A stretch of 64,000 nt of DNA, taken from contig NZ_PXXX01000018.1 in assembly GCF_003367505.1 (NCBI RefSeq), positions 186,001 through 250,000 on the forward strand, read 5' to 3'. The position numbers and the translations under genes were made by a program. The notes beneath the pieces are model-generated. The model worked only from the letters and a program-made list of their open reading frames with translations. It had not been told where the DNA came from and did no database searches. Shown piece by piece: positions 8,483 through 16,990 of this stretch. The stretch is from Lysinibacillus capsici (GTDB lineage: Bacteria; Bacillota; Bacilli; Bacillales_A; Planococcaceae). Numbering within the stretch: the first letter of the stretch is position 1; each line of letters opens with the position of its first letter.

Positions 8483-9142
8483 TCAATAGGCGCCTTCTAA
8501 TGTATTTAGTTGCTCTAGCTTCACAGGCTTCCACCCTTCATTATCAACCCATTCCATGCTTACACGATACATTTGAGATTTATCATTGGTCGAAACAGTT
8601 GCAATGGATGAATTAGGACCACCATTATTTTGCATACGCCAGATGATCATATTGCTTTGGTCAATACCTGTCACAGTAGATACTGTTGCTACTTTCTCAG
8701 CCCAGTCTACAGACGTGTCGTCATATGAAGACACATGCTGACCTGTTTGAGTTGTAGGTGTTGGTTGCCAATTTTTATTCGTGATGACCTTCTCAACAAT
8801 AGGATTATCTGATGCTGATTCTTCTGCTGTGCCTTGTTCTTCCTGGGATGTCTCAGGTTCTGATTCTTCTTCTGAAGGTTTATCTTCTTCTACAGCAAGA
8901 TCTTCTTTTTCTTCATCCGTTGGTTCTTTTTCTACTTCTTTTTCATCATCACCGCTCTGTTCTTCTTGAACGGGTTCCTCTTTCACTGCTTGATCTGCAT
9001 CATCTTGCCATTTAAACACATAGGTTGCTGTGATAATAATGAGTACAACCACAACACCAATTAGAACATTCAATAGTTTATCTAGCTTTTTATTACGAGA
9101 TGGCTGCAAATGACGACCACTTCGAGTTTGTCGTTCACTCAT
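8483..9142 (-). CDS. yrrS: YrrS-family (DUF1510) membrane-anchored protein
   Basis: This 219-residue protein has a basic cytoplasmic N terminus, one membrane span at about residues 24-45 (LLNVLIGVVVVLIIITATYVF), a long acidic linker (about 50-110, mostly E, D and S), and a conserved C-terminal domain beginning near VITNKNWQPTPT. This is the layout of DUF1510/YrrS, which in B. subtilis sits beside penicillin-binding protein PbpI; no such gene is next to it here. The role is unknown and is presumably at the cell envelope. Confidence 0.8.
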   Translation of the reverse strand: MSERQTRSGRHLQPSRNKKLDKLLNVLIGVVVVLIIITATYVFKWQDDADQAVKEEPVQEEQSGDDEKEVEKEPTDEEKEDLAVEEDKPSEEESEPETSQEEQGTAEESASDNPIVEKVITNKNWQPTPTTQTGQHVSSYDDTSVDWAEKVATVSTVTGIDQSNMIIWRMQNNGGPNSSIATVSTNDKSQMYRVSMEWVDNEGWKPVKLEQLNTLEGAY

Positions 9143-9233
9143 AATGTCTCCCCCTCTCTAGGCAATATTCTATCAAGTTCGACAGCACTTGCAAAATAAT
9201 TCTACTCACTATTTTACTACATAGTTATCACGC

Positions 9234-9276
9234 TAAAAATGGTACAAGCAGTCAGCCAAAGGCTAACTGCTTGTAC
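9234..9276 (-). terminator. Terminator of greA
   Basis: The stem GTACAAGCAGT/ACTGCTTGTAC is perfect and is extended by AGCC/GGCT. On the minus strand CATTTTTAG follows. Confidence 0.85.
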
Positions 9277-9285
9277 ATAGTCATA

Positions 9286-9774
9286 TTATTTAATTGAGAC
9301 AATTTTCACTTTCATTTCGCCGCCAGGTGTTTGAACGACAACCTCTTCACCTTCAGCACGACCAAGTAGACCTTTTGCAATCGGTGATTCATTGGAAATA
9401 CGGAATTCCATAGGATCTGCCTCAGCAGAACCAACAATTGTATAAGATTCTTCATCTGTTGATGGCTTACCATTGATGATTTCTACGAATGTAACCGTTT
9501 TCCCTAGTGATACTACACTGTTATCTGTCTCGTCTTCAGAAATAATCACTGCATTGCGAATCATTGATTTTAATGTTGAAATACGACCTTCTAAAAAGGC
9601 TTGTTCTTCTTTAGCAGAATCGTACTCAGCGTTTTCAGAAAGATCTCCAAAATCACGTGCTATTTTAATGCGTTCAACGATTTCTTTTCGTGTTTCAGTT
9701 TCTAATTTTACTAATTCTTCTTCTAATTTACGTTTTCCCTCAGCTGTCATAGGGTACTGTTTTTCATTTGCCAA
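9286..9774 (-). CDS. greA: Transcription elongation factor GreA
   Basis: This 162-residue protein rescues backtracked RNA polymerase by stimulating transcript cleavage. The N-terminal coiled coil (about residues 10-75) carries the acidic tip [20 protein letters not shown], and the C-terminal FKBP-like domain ends with [16 protein letters not shown]. Length is standard. It is separated from udk by a hairpin, so it probably has its own promoter as well. Confidence 0.97.
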   Translation of the reverse strand: MANEKQYPMTAEGKRKLEEELVKLETETRKEIVERIKIARDFGDLSENAEYDSAKEEQAFLEGRISTLKSMIRNAVIISEDETDNSVVSLGKTVTFVEIINGKPSTDEESYTIVGSAEADPMEFRISNESPIAKGLLGRAEGEEVVVQTPGGEMKVKIVSIK

Positions 9775-9809
9775 AGTCCTTCACTCCTTGTTTCTTCAAT
9801 ATAAAAACA

Positions 9810-9850
9810 TAAAACTCGACTAAATGCACGGAAGATGCATTTAATCGAAT
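9810..9850 (-). terminator. Hairpin downstream of udk
   Basis: The stem TCGAYTAAATGCA/TGCATTTARTCGA is near perfect. On the minus strand GTTTTATG follows, a mediocre T tract, so read-through into greA is possible. Confidence 0.65.
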
Positions 9851-9949
9851 TTTATTATTTTTAAACGTTTTCAAATTACGCTTTGACCTAATAGTATGCA
9901 TGCTTTTTCAAAATATGCATGTAAATATTGTCAATACCACTCTATCTTA

Positions 9950-10588
9950 TTACAATACGTTGTCGGTTTCAAGAATAGTTTTAATTTTCGTTACCATTAA
10001 ATCAATCGCCACCTCATTATCCCCACCTTCAGGAATAATGATATCAGCATAACGTTTTGTTGGTTCAATAAATAAATTATGCATCGGTCGAACCGCTGAT
10101 AAATACTGCTCAATCACCGAATCCGTTGTACGTCCACGCTCTTTAATATCACGCATAATACGGCGAATAATACGTAAATCTGAATCTGTATCCACAAATA
10201 ATTTAATATCCATTAAATCACGTAAATCAGCATCCTCAAGGACTAGAATACCTTCTAGTATAATAACATCTACTGGTTCAACATGTATAACTTCTTCTGC
10301 CCTTGTATGCTGGACGTAATCATACACAGGTTTTTCAATTGGTTGACGCACTAGCAACTTTTTTATGTGCTCAATTAATAAATCATTATCGAAAGCTAAC
10401 GGATGATCATAGTTAGTTCCTAAACGTTCTTCAAATGTTAAATGACTTTGATCCTTATAATAAAAATCTTGTTCAATTACCACAACAGAATGCTCACGGA
10501 AAACATCATAAATGGCGCGCGTCACACTCGTTTTTCCCGAGCATGAGCCACCTGCGATTCCGATGACAACAGGGCGCTTCACTGCCAT
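9950..10588 (-). CDS. udk: Uridine kinase
   Basis: The enzyme phosphorylates uridine and cytidine in pyrimidine salvage. The P-loop [14 protein letters not shown] lies at residues 10-23, followed by the family blocks [16 protein letters not shown] and the [12 protein letters not shown] segment. It is 212 residues, as expected. Its ATG shares one base with the trhP2 stop codon (TAATG), so the two are translationally coupled. Confidence 0.96.
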   Translation of the reverse strand: MAVKRPVVIGIAGGSCSGKTSVTRAIYDVFREHSVVVIEQDFYYKDQSHLTFEERLGTNYDHPLAFDNDLLIEHIKKLLVRQPIEKPVYDYVQHTRAEEVIHVEPVDVIILEGILVLEDADLRDLMDIKLFVDTDSDLRIIRRIMRDIKERGRTTDSVIEQYLSAVRPMHNLFIEPTKRYADIIIPEGGDNEVAIDLMVTKIKTILETDNVL

Positions 10589-11868
10589 TAGTTATTCTCC
10601 TTTCGCATCATGTTATGCGGCTTCAATGGTGTATCACATTTAAATTTCACAATTTGTAATGGATGACGAGCTGCATCTAGGCTATTGCCATCCTCGTCCC
10701 AAATTTCACCCATTGTTAAACGGAAATTCTCAATTTCAGGACCAAAGAATTCTACTTCGTCACCAGGTTTAAAATAATTACGCTGTTGCATTGTCACTAT
10801 TTTTGTCTCTGGATCATGCTCTAAAATAAGTCCAGCAAATTCATAGGTTGTTTTACGACCATGCACACCAAACATCTGCTCCTCAAAGCCAGGTGCATCA
10901 TGGAAGAATGCTTCAGCCGTATCACGGTTAGCACATTTGTCTAATTCCTCTAGCCATTCACGTTTAATTTTAAAATTATCAGGATCTGCACAATAAGCAT
11001 CAATCACTTTACGGTACACAGAAACAACTGTCGCTACATAGTGAATGGATTTCATACGACCTTCAACTTTTAACGAGTCGATACCTAGCTCAATCATATG
11101 AGGAATCGCTTCAATTAATTTTAAATCTTTTGGACTCATCGCAAATGGTGCATGACTCTCATCGAAAAGTGCTTTTTCTTCACCATCTTCTAATTCATAT
11201 AGATCGTAGTCCCAACGGCATGATTGGCAGCATCCCCCTCGGTTTGAGTCACGAGCCGTCATATGATTAGAAAGAACGCAACGACCAGAGTAGGCAATAC
11301 ACATTGCTCCATGAACAAAGGCCTCAATTTCAATGTCGACCTTTTCCTTCATCAGCTTCATTTCTTCTCCGCCCACTTCACGTGCTAATACAACACGATG
11401 TAAACCTTCTTCTTTCCAGTACTGCACGGCCTTCCAGTTGGACAATGATTGCTGAGTAGAAAGGTGAATTTCAAGCTTAGGTGCTGCTGTACGACATGTT
11501 TCAATAATGAGCGGGTCTGCTACAATAATACCAGTTACGCCCACTGATTCAATATCCTTTAAATAACGCTCTAAGCCATCCATATTTTCATTGTGGGCAA
11601 AAATATTTGTTGTTACATATATTTTCGCACCATATTGATTGGCAAATTCTACACCTTCACGCATCTCTTCAATTGAAAAGTTATCCGCATTCGATCGTAG
11701 ACCAAACTCTCGCCCACCGATAAATACAGCATCTGCTCCGTAATGGACAGCTATTTTTAATTTCTCTAAGCTACCAGCTGGTGCAAGTAGCTCTGGTTTT
11801 TTTGTAATGACACGTTTACCGTTGACAATCTCACGGATTTTGTCATTTTGCTCTAACGCTAATGCCAT
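10588..11868 (-). CDS. trhP2: tRNA 5-hydroxyuridine synthesis protein TrhP2 (peptidase U32 family)
   Basis: This 426-residue U32 protein corresponds to B. subtilis YrrO. It has the family opening [24 protein letters not shown], the signature [21 protein letters not shown], and a cysteine set (NRGGCCQSC, plus a later C) expected to hold an iron-sulfur cluster. In B. subtilis and E. coli this family, once thought to be proteases, makes 5-hydroxyuridine at tRNA position 34 from a prephenate-derived group. Its partner trhP1 and the methyltransferase trmR are directly upstream. Confidence 0.9.
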   Translation of the reverse strand: MALALEQNDKIREIVNGKRVITKKPELLAPAGSLEKLKIAVHYGADAVFIGGREFGLRSNADNFSIEEMREGVEFANQYGAKIYVTTNIFAHNENMDGLERYLKDIESVGVTGIIVADPLIIETCRTAAPKLEIHLSTQQSLSNWKAVQYWKEEGLHRVVLAREVGGEEMKLMKEKVDIEIEAFVHGAMCIAYSGRCVLSNHMTARDSNRGGCCQSCRWDYDLYELEDGEEKALFDESHAPFAMSPKDLKLIEAIPHMIELGIDSLKVEGRMKSIHYVATVVSVYRKVIDAYCADPDNFKIKREWLEELDKCANRDTAEAFFHDAPGFEEQMFGVHGRKTTYEFAGLILEHDPETKIVTMQQRNYFKPGDEVEFFGPEIENFRLTMGEIWDEDGNSLDAARHPLQIVKFKCDTPLKPHNMMRKENN

Positions 11869-11882
11869 GTTATTGTCCCCTC

Positions 11883-12815
11883 CTAGTAAACTGTTTCCTT
11901 GAAGATAAAGCCCGTATCTAATGGTCTAATAGCTGGTTGAATATCTTCAATTTTTGCTAATAAATCGTCTTTTATTTCTTCATATGCCTCTTCTGATTCG
12001 TCAAAATACGTATCGATCGCTTTTCGATAAGCTTCTGTTACCGCGACTACATAGTCTGGCGTTTGAAGTACACCTTCAATTTTCAGAGCATCGATGCCAC
12101 CTTCAAATAATTCGCCTAGTTCATCAATAATACACATATCATTTGGACTGAAAATATGTGTACCATTTACATCTTCATATATTGGATATTTGTTATTTCG
12201 TTCATCATCATGTAGGAACATATTACGATTTTCCTGGCGATTTTCAATAGCCATTACTTTATCTTGATATAAGAAATAATGGCCGAGTAATGGACGTTTT
12301 GATTGGAACATACATGTCATGCCATGTACTTGTACTTCAATTTCCATTTCGGTATTTTCTTTAATTTCTAATACTTCATCAAGAGAAAGCTCACGCGCTA
12401 ACACGGCACGCGTTGCACCACGTTTCCCCCAGTAATTAGCCGTAAACCAGTTTGTAGCTGTCGTTTCTGGATTCCAATGTAACGGAATCGTAACACCTTG
12501 CTCTCTACGAATAATGAGAACCGCTGGATCACCGTAGATTAAACGGTCCACACCGATACGTTGCATTTCATTTAAATAATCAGCAAGTGCCTCTAGCTTC
12601 TCATTATGGAAAAGTGCATTGACTGCAACATATACCTTTTTACCCGCTTCATGAATAAGCTTTGTCGCTTCTTCTACTTCTTCAACGGAGAACTCTCCTG
12701 CTAGACGTAGACCAAATTGTTGTTCACCAATAACAAAAGCATCTGCTCCAGCGACTAAAAGTGCTTTTATATGTTCTAATGATTGTGGTGTCACAAGCAA
12801 TTCTGGTTTTTTCAT
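11883..12815 (-). CDS. trhP1: TrhP1, U32-family partner for tRNA wobble hydroxylation
   Basis: This 310-residue U32 protein is equivalent to YrrN. It resembles the N-terminal half of TrhP2 but lacks most of the cysteine cluster; EVQVHGMTCMFQSKRPLLGHY stands where the active family signature lies. In B. subtilis both YrrN and YrrO are needed for hydroxyuridine formation. The start is ATG 12815 behind AGAGGTGA, just after the trmR stop. It lies 14 bases upstream of trhP2. Confidence 0.88.
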   Translation of the reverse strand: MKKPELLVTPQSLEHIKALLVAGADAFVIGEQQFGLRLAGEFSVEEVEEATKLIHEAGKKVYVAVNALFHNEKLEALADYLNEMQRIGVDRLIYGDPAVLIIRREQGVTIPLHWNPETTATNWFTANYWGKRGATRAVLARELSLDEVLEIKENTEMEIEVQVHGMTCMFQSKRPLLGHYFLYQDKVMAIENRQENRNMFLHDDERNNKYPIYEDVNGTHIFSPNDMCIIDELGELFEGGIDALKIEGVLQTPDYVVAVTEAYRKAIDTYFDESEEAYEEIKDDLLAKIEDIQPAIRPLDTGFIFKETVY

Positions 12816-12820
12816 AGTAG

Positions 12821-13453
12821 TCACCTCTTCAAACATAGTAATAAACCATCACCGACTGGTAAAAAAGCACTTGTATAATCTGGGTGCTGCATAATCCAAT
12901 CCGTGAAGTTTTTTAAATTGCGAATCATTGTTCGCTTACGACGTGGAACATCCTTCAACTCTAAATCAGACAAACCATGCATGTACATATTATCGATATA
13001 CAATACCCCACCTGATTTTACTAAAGGTGCATATTTTTCAAAAAAGCGTTGGTATTGTCCCTTCGCAGCATCAATAAAGACCGCATCGAATGTTGTGTTA
13101 ATGGCCTCGTCATCCACTTCTAAAGCGTCACCCTCAATGACCGTAATTCGATCGGATACAGTCGACCGTTTAATATAGGCTTTTGCCCTTGCTACACGAT
13201 CTTGATCACGTTCAATTGTAACAATTTGGACATAAGGCAATGCCTCTGCCATACGAATAGCAGAGTAACCAATTGCTGTACCTATCTCTAAAATTTTTGA
13301 CGGATTTTGAATACGCAACAGTTGATTTAATGCATCAATACCTGCTAGCTGCATGATCGGTACGTGATGCTCCTCCGCAAATGCTTCCATTTCTAAAAGC
13401 AATTCATTACGTGGCTGTATAAATGATTGTATATATGCATCTGATAATTCCAT
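12821..13453 (-). CDS. trmR: tRNA 5-hydroxyuridine methyltransferase TrmR
   Basis: This 210-residue member of the catechol-type O-methyltransferase family (YrrM) has the SAM motif ILEIGTAIGYSAIRMA, the acidic VTIERD, and VFIDAAKGQY. B. subtilis YrrM is TrmR, which methylates 5-hydroxyuridine 34 to 5-methoxyuridine, so the gene sits with the two genes that make its substrate. I chose ATG 13453 behind GAGGGTGG over the upstream in-frame start at 13468. Confidence 0.9.
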   Translation of the reverse strand: MELSDAYIQSFIQPRNELLLEMEAFAEEHHVPIMQLAGIDALNQLLRIQNPSKILEIGTAIGYSAIRMAEALPYVQIVTIERDQDRVARAKAYIKRSTVSDRITVIEGDALEVDDEAINTTFDAVFIDAAKGQYQRFFEKYAPLVKSGGVLYIDNMYMHGLSDLELKDVPRRKRTMIRNLKNFTDWIMQHPDYTSAFLPVGDGLLLCLKR

Positions 13454-13665
13454 TGTTTCCACCCTCATTTAAAAGGCAACGAGCGTTTGCCGTTGTCTGT
13501 ACTTCATCATTTATCAACAAAAAGAAAAAGACCAAACGTGATGTCTTGGTACTTTGCCATACAAAAATGAGCAATTGCTTCGATATGCTCAAACAATTGC
13601 CACCACGCATATTTGTCCCGCATAAATGAACGGATTGATCAAAAATCACACTTTATAATAGCATG

Positions 13666-13700
13666 AAAATAGAAGGAAAGCTATTTTTCTTTCCTTCTAT
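13666..13700 (-). terminator. Terminator of mltG
   Basis: A perfect 12-bp stem, ATAGAAGGAAAG with its complement, is followed on the minus strand by TTTCA. It lies 40 bases beyond the mltG stop. Confidence 0.75.
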
Positions 13701-13739
13701 CCATCTGTTTGCTATACGATTTTTGTTCTTCCTATATGT

Positions 13740-14867
13740 TTACTCTTCTTTTCGTAAATATTTTTCTACCTTCTGCAAATGCTCATCATAGGTTTTTGAG
13801 AAGTGGTTGACACCCTCTTTATCTGCTAGGAAGTAGAAATAATCTGTTTGACTTGGATTTAATGATGCCTCAATCGAAGTTTTACCTGCACCTGCTATTG
13901 GACCAGGTGGTAGACCTTTATTTTTGTAAGTGTTATAGGCATTATCCACTTCTAAATCTTCATATAGAACACGATCCTTGTGATCACCCAGTGCATAGAG
14001 CACGGTTGGGTCTGTTTGGAGTGGCATCCCTTCATTGATTCGATTATAGAAGACACTTGCAATAGTCTCTCGATCCGTTTGAGCAGTCGCTTCTTCTTCC
14101 AATAATGACGCAAATGTTAACAGCTGATGTACGGACATTTGTTTTTCAGCTAATACATCACTATAGTTCTTCACTACATTGTTCATGGCTGCTATCATCT
14201 CTTCTACAATCGCTTGTAAAGATGGTTTTTCTTCATAATAAGAATACGTAGCTGGATATAAATAGCCCTCTAAGTCATAGCGAATATTGTCAGCTAAAAC
14301 AGCCTCTGTAACTAGCTCAGGATAATTAGCCATCATTTGCTGAACAAATGTGTCACTCGTCACAAGATCCATAAATTCTTTTTGTGTGTACGGTGTTTTC
14401 TTTTCAATCACTTTCCCAATTTGTTCAAGTGTTAAGCCTTCTGGGACTGTCATCGTAAAGACAGGCTTACGATATACCTTCCCTGTTTTCAAGCTTTCAA
14501 TGAGTTCATCAAATGTCATTGCCTGTGTTAAATCATAATTTCCCGCTTGAAATTGTGATTCATTTTTAAATTTTGCATAGTATTTAAAAACACGTGCATC
14601 TTTTATGACACCTTTTTTCTCTAGTAGTGTTGAAATGGAGGACAAACTAGAGCCAATTGGTACTTCTACTGCAATTGTTTTCGTTGCATTAGGGTCTAAT
14701 GGTTTTAAAGCACCTTTTACATAATTGTACCCAAATAAACCAACAACTCCAATTATTAGTACGAAAACAATGGCAATAATTGCGACGATTTTTCTCACCA
14801 TTTTTACCTCAGATTTTCTTTCTTGCATTTTTGAAAACATTTCTTGTTTTTTTGAACCGTTATCCAC
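13740..14867 (-). CDS. mltG: Endolytic peptidoglycan transglycosylase MltG
   Basis: This 375-residue membrane-anchored lytic transglycosylase (YrrL/YceG family) is thought to cut nascent glycan strands. A cytoplasmic tail leads into a membrane span near residues 28-48 (IVAIIAIVFVLIIGVVGLFGY), then a LysM-like region and the catalytic YceG domain containing LLTFASLLEEEA, with the catalytic glutamate, and DPTVLYALG. I place the start at GTG 14867 behind AGGGGGG; a frame-compatible ATG lies at 14885, inside the region upstream of that site. Confidence 0.9.
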   Translation of the reverse strand: MDNGSKKQEMFSKMQERKSEVKMVRKIVAIIAIVFVLIIGVVGLFGYNYVKGALKPLDPNATKTIAVEVPIGSSLSSISTLLEKKGVIKDARVFKYYAKFKNESQFQAGNYDLTQAMTFDELIESLKTGKVYRKPVFTMTVPEGLTLEQIGKVIEKKTPYTQKEFMDLVTSDTFVQQMMANYPELVTEAVLADNIRYDLEGYLYPATYSYYEEKPSLQAIVEEMIAAMNNVVKNYSDVLAEKQMSVHQLLTFASLLEEEATAQTDRETIASVFYNRINEGMPLQTDPTVLYALGDHKDRVLYEDLEVDNAYNTYKNKGLPPGPIAGAGKTSIEASLNPSQTDYFYFLADKEGVNHFSKTYDEHLQKVEKYLRKEE

Positions 14868-14956
14868 GGGTTTCCCCCCTATCACTATTCAATATCATAC
14901 TAGAAATCAACTTTCACGACAAACAGAAATCGACAATTCTGTAGAAATTACATATG

Positions 14957-14994
14957 TAAAAAATCTGCCAACAACTTTCGTTAGCAGATTTTTG
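14957..14994 (-). terminator. Terminator of the double-DUF1292 gene
   Basis: The stem AATCTGC/GCAGATT is followed on the minus strand by TTTTTAC. Confidence 0.75.
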
Positions 14995-15016
14995 AGGATT
15001 CTAGAAATAGTTTATC

Positions 15017-15544
15017 CTATAAAGTGTTTAATACTTCTTCTACAAATTCCCATTCTTCATCTGACTCAATCGGGTATAACTCTTCAATCTGGCCTTCATT
15101 TCCAGCTATATATTGGGCTGCAAAAATATCACGCTCATCAATCGGTTCATCTGTTGCTGGCACATATAATACATACGATTTACCGAATTGCTCAGATGAA
15201 AATGTATGAATGACTTCGCACACTTGATCTTTTCCTTCTTCGTCTGTCACAGTAATTAGCTGTGGTTCTTCTTCAAATTCATCAAGTAATGTTAACACCA
15301 CTTCATTAATCATTTCCCATTCGGCATCTGTTTCAACAGGCTGTAAATTTGTCATCTCACCTGTATTGTCATCATAATCAAAAGTCATCGCGGAAAGGTC
15401 TCCTGGAATTTCTTGACCGGTTTCATCTAGAAGGGAAAATAACACATAGGACTTGTCCTCCGCATCAAAGGTAAAGACCACACGACACTGCTGTTCCTTA
15501 CCATCTTTCCCAATGATCATAAATTCTTGCGTTTCTTCATTCAT
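15017..15544 (-). CDS. Protein with two DUF1292 domains
   Basis: This 175-residue acidic protein consists of two copies of the DUF1292 fold. Copy one runs from about residue 5 to 80 (KDGKEQQCRVVFTFDAEDKSY ending PVETDAEWEMINEVV) and copy two from about 92 to 175 (DEEGKDQVCEVIHTF ending PIESDEEWEFVEEVL). The single-domain neighbour at 15890 resembles copy two. The function of the family is unknown. ATG 15544 follows GGAGGAACC. B. subtilis has only one such gene, yrzB, at this place, so an internal and a tandem duplication are inferred. Confidence 0.85.
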   Translation of the reverse strand: MNEETQEFMIIGKDGKEQQCRVVFTFDAEDKSYVLFSLLDETGQEIPGDLSAMTFDYDDNTGEMTNLQPVETDAEWEMINEVVLTLLDEFEEEPQLITVTDEEGKDQVCEVIHTFSSEQFGKSYVLYVPATDEPIDERDIFAAQYIAGNEGQIEELYPIESDEEWEFVEEVLNTL

Positions 15545-15831
15545 TCTGGTTCCTCCTTTATGACAATTTGATGTCATTTATTAAATCGTTTTTTTGAGGT
15601 TAGACACTTTAGAATAGCTTCTCCTATTTTTGAGCAAGTTTTCCCTGCATTTCTTCTCTACCTTTGAGCAGGTTCTCGATGTTTGGAGTGGTGCTTGGAA
15701 CGGTTACACTCTATTTCTAAGCGAATCCACAAACTTTATGAACGTTTCCCAACAATTGTGGATAAAAATCACACATTTACAATGCATTCATTCTTCAATT
15801 TAACAATCCTTCTACATTAGAAAAGCTTCAA
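15545..15831. other. Intergenic region with degenerate GAGC repeats
   Basis: No gene is visible here. GAGC or a variant recurs at 15611 (GAAT form), 15632, 15666 and 15686, with spacings of 21, 34 and 20 bases, resembling in a decayed form the regular 21-nt array at 48995-49123. The rest is AT-rich with no clear promoter. Confidence 0.4.
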
Positions 15832-15871
15832 TAAAAAAGGAACAAGGACTGCAAGCTGCGATCCTTGTTCC
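15832..15871 (-). terminator. Terminator of yrzB
   Basis: A 10-bp stem, GGAACAAGGA with its complement, is followed on the minus strand by TTTTTTA. Confidence 0.9.
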
Positions 15872-15889
15872 AAGCTTTGAGTTAGAAGA

Positions 15890-16198
15890 TTAGTCTTCGT
15901 TTTCATCCTCTAAAGCGTTTAAAACGTCCTCTACCATATCCCACTCTGCTTCAGTTTCGATTGGTGTTAATTCACCATCTTCACCATTTTCAGATGGTAC
16001 AAATGAAGATACAAAGATTTCAACTGAGCCATCTTCATCTTCCTCTGCGCCTACCATTGAGTAAAACACATATGATTTGCCAAACTCTGGAGATTCATGA
16101 ACGTGAATCACTTCACAAAGCTGCTCGTTTCCGTTTTCGTCAATCACTGTAATGTGTTGAACATGTAATTCTTCTTCATGGTTATGCTCGTGTGCCAT
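15890..16198 (-). CDS. yrzB: DUF1292 protein YrzB
   Basis: This 102-residue, strongly acidic, single DUF1292-domain protein starts with a histidine-rich stretch ([15 protein letters not shown]) and contains [19 protein letters not shown] and [15 protein letters not shown]. Function is unknown. Its place in the conserved ireB-ruvX-yrzB run is widely kept in Bacillales. It is 18 bases from ruvX and is followed by a terminator. Confidence 0.9.
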   Translation of the reverse strand: MAHEHNHEEELHVQHITVIDENGNEQLCEVIHVHESPEFGKSYVFYSMVGAEEDEDGSVEIFVSSFVPSENGEDGELTPIETEAEWDMVEDVLNALEDENED

Positions 16199-16216
16199 GC
16201 ATAGTCACCTCATCAA

Positions 16217-16633
16217 TTAATTTTTGCTATCTAAGTAGCCTTGTAAAATCATCACAGCTGCCATTTTATCAATGACCTGCTTGCGCTTTTTGCGACTCAC
16301 GTCCGCTTCGATCAGCATACGTTCAGCAGCCATCGTCGTTAAACGTTCATCCCATAATTTGACCGGTAGTGAGAAATGCTCTTCTAATAGCTTTTTATAG
16401 TTCTCAGAAGCCTCTCCACGCGGTCCAACCGTATTATTCATGTTTTTTGGAAAACCTACAACAAATTCTGTTATAGTATATTCCTTTACTAGCTCAGCGA
16501 TACGGTCAATACCGAACTCACCATTAGCTTCATCAATTTTTACGGTTTCAATACCTTGGGCGGTCCAACCAAGTGCATCACTTACAGCAACACCCACAGT
16601 TTTTGACCCAACGTCTAATCCCATAATTCTCAT
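16217..16633 (-). CDS. ruvX: Putative pre-16S rRNA nuclease / Holliday junction resolvase RuvX
   Basis: This 138-residue YqgF-family protein (YrrK) has the RNase H-like opening [19 protein letters not shown] and the later [18 protein letters not shown] and LWDERLTT blocks, which supply the conserved acidic residues. Family members are implicated in pre-16S rRNA end processing and were earlier proposed as resolvases. It begins two bases after ireB, whose conservation beside it is typical. Confidence 0.93.
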   Translation of the reverse strand: MRIMGLDVGSKTVGVAVSDALGWTAQGIETVKIDEANGEFGIDRIAELVKEYTITEFVVGFPKNMNNTVGPRGEASENYKKLLEEHFSLPVKLWDERLTTMAAERMLIEADVSRKKRKQVIDKMAAVMILQGYLDSKN

Positions 16634-16635
16634 TT

Positions 16636-16902
16636 CTAGTCCTCGTTATTCTTTTTGATATAAAATTTAACAAGCTCCTCTAGAATTTCGTCACGCTCAA
16701 GCTTGCGAATTAAATTACGAGCATCCTGATGGCGAGGAATATACGCCGGATCACCAGAAAGTAAGTAACCAACAATCTGATTGATAGGGTTATATCCCTT
16801 TTCCTCTAATGAAGAATGAACTTTCAACATTACCTGCTTGACTTCCTGTTCCATTGATTCTTCTGGAAAATTAAATTTCATCGTTTGATCAAATGAACTC
16901 AT
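16636..16902 (-). CDS. IreB family regulatory phosphoprotein
   Basis: This 88-residue protein (UPF0297, YrzL) has the diagnostic [23 protein letters not shown] stretch, here shown in part as [16 protein letters not shown]. IreB in Enterococcus is a substrate of the Ser/Thr kinase IreK. The start is ATG 16902; upstream in-frame codons to 16956 would give a non-conserved extension. It opens the ireB-ruvX-yrzB unit downstream of alaS. Confidence 0.92.
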   Translation of the reverse strand: MSSFDQTMKFNFPEESMEQEVKQVMLKVHSSLEEKGYNPINQIVGYLLSGDPAYIPRHQDARNLIRKLERDEILEELVKFYIKKNNED

Positions 16903-16990
16903 GACCAGCACCTCGCTTTCAGAAATAAGGAGATGTGCAAACAAGCTCATCTCCAATTTCTCTTTATTATAACATGTTTTGGTGAATTAA

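Noticed and set aside
13407..13649. 80-codon minus-strand frame between mltG and trmR
   Set aside because: It overlaps the start of trmR in another frame, has low-complexity content and no binding site; the 38-codon frame there is the better candidate.
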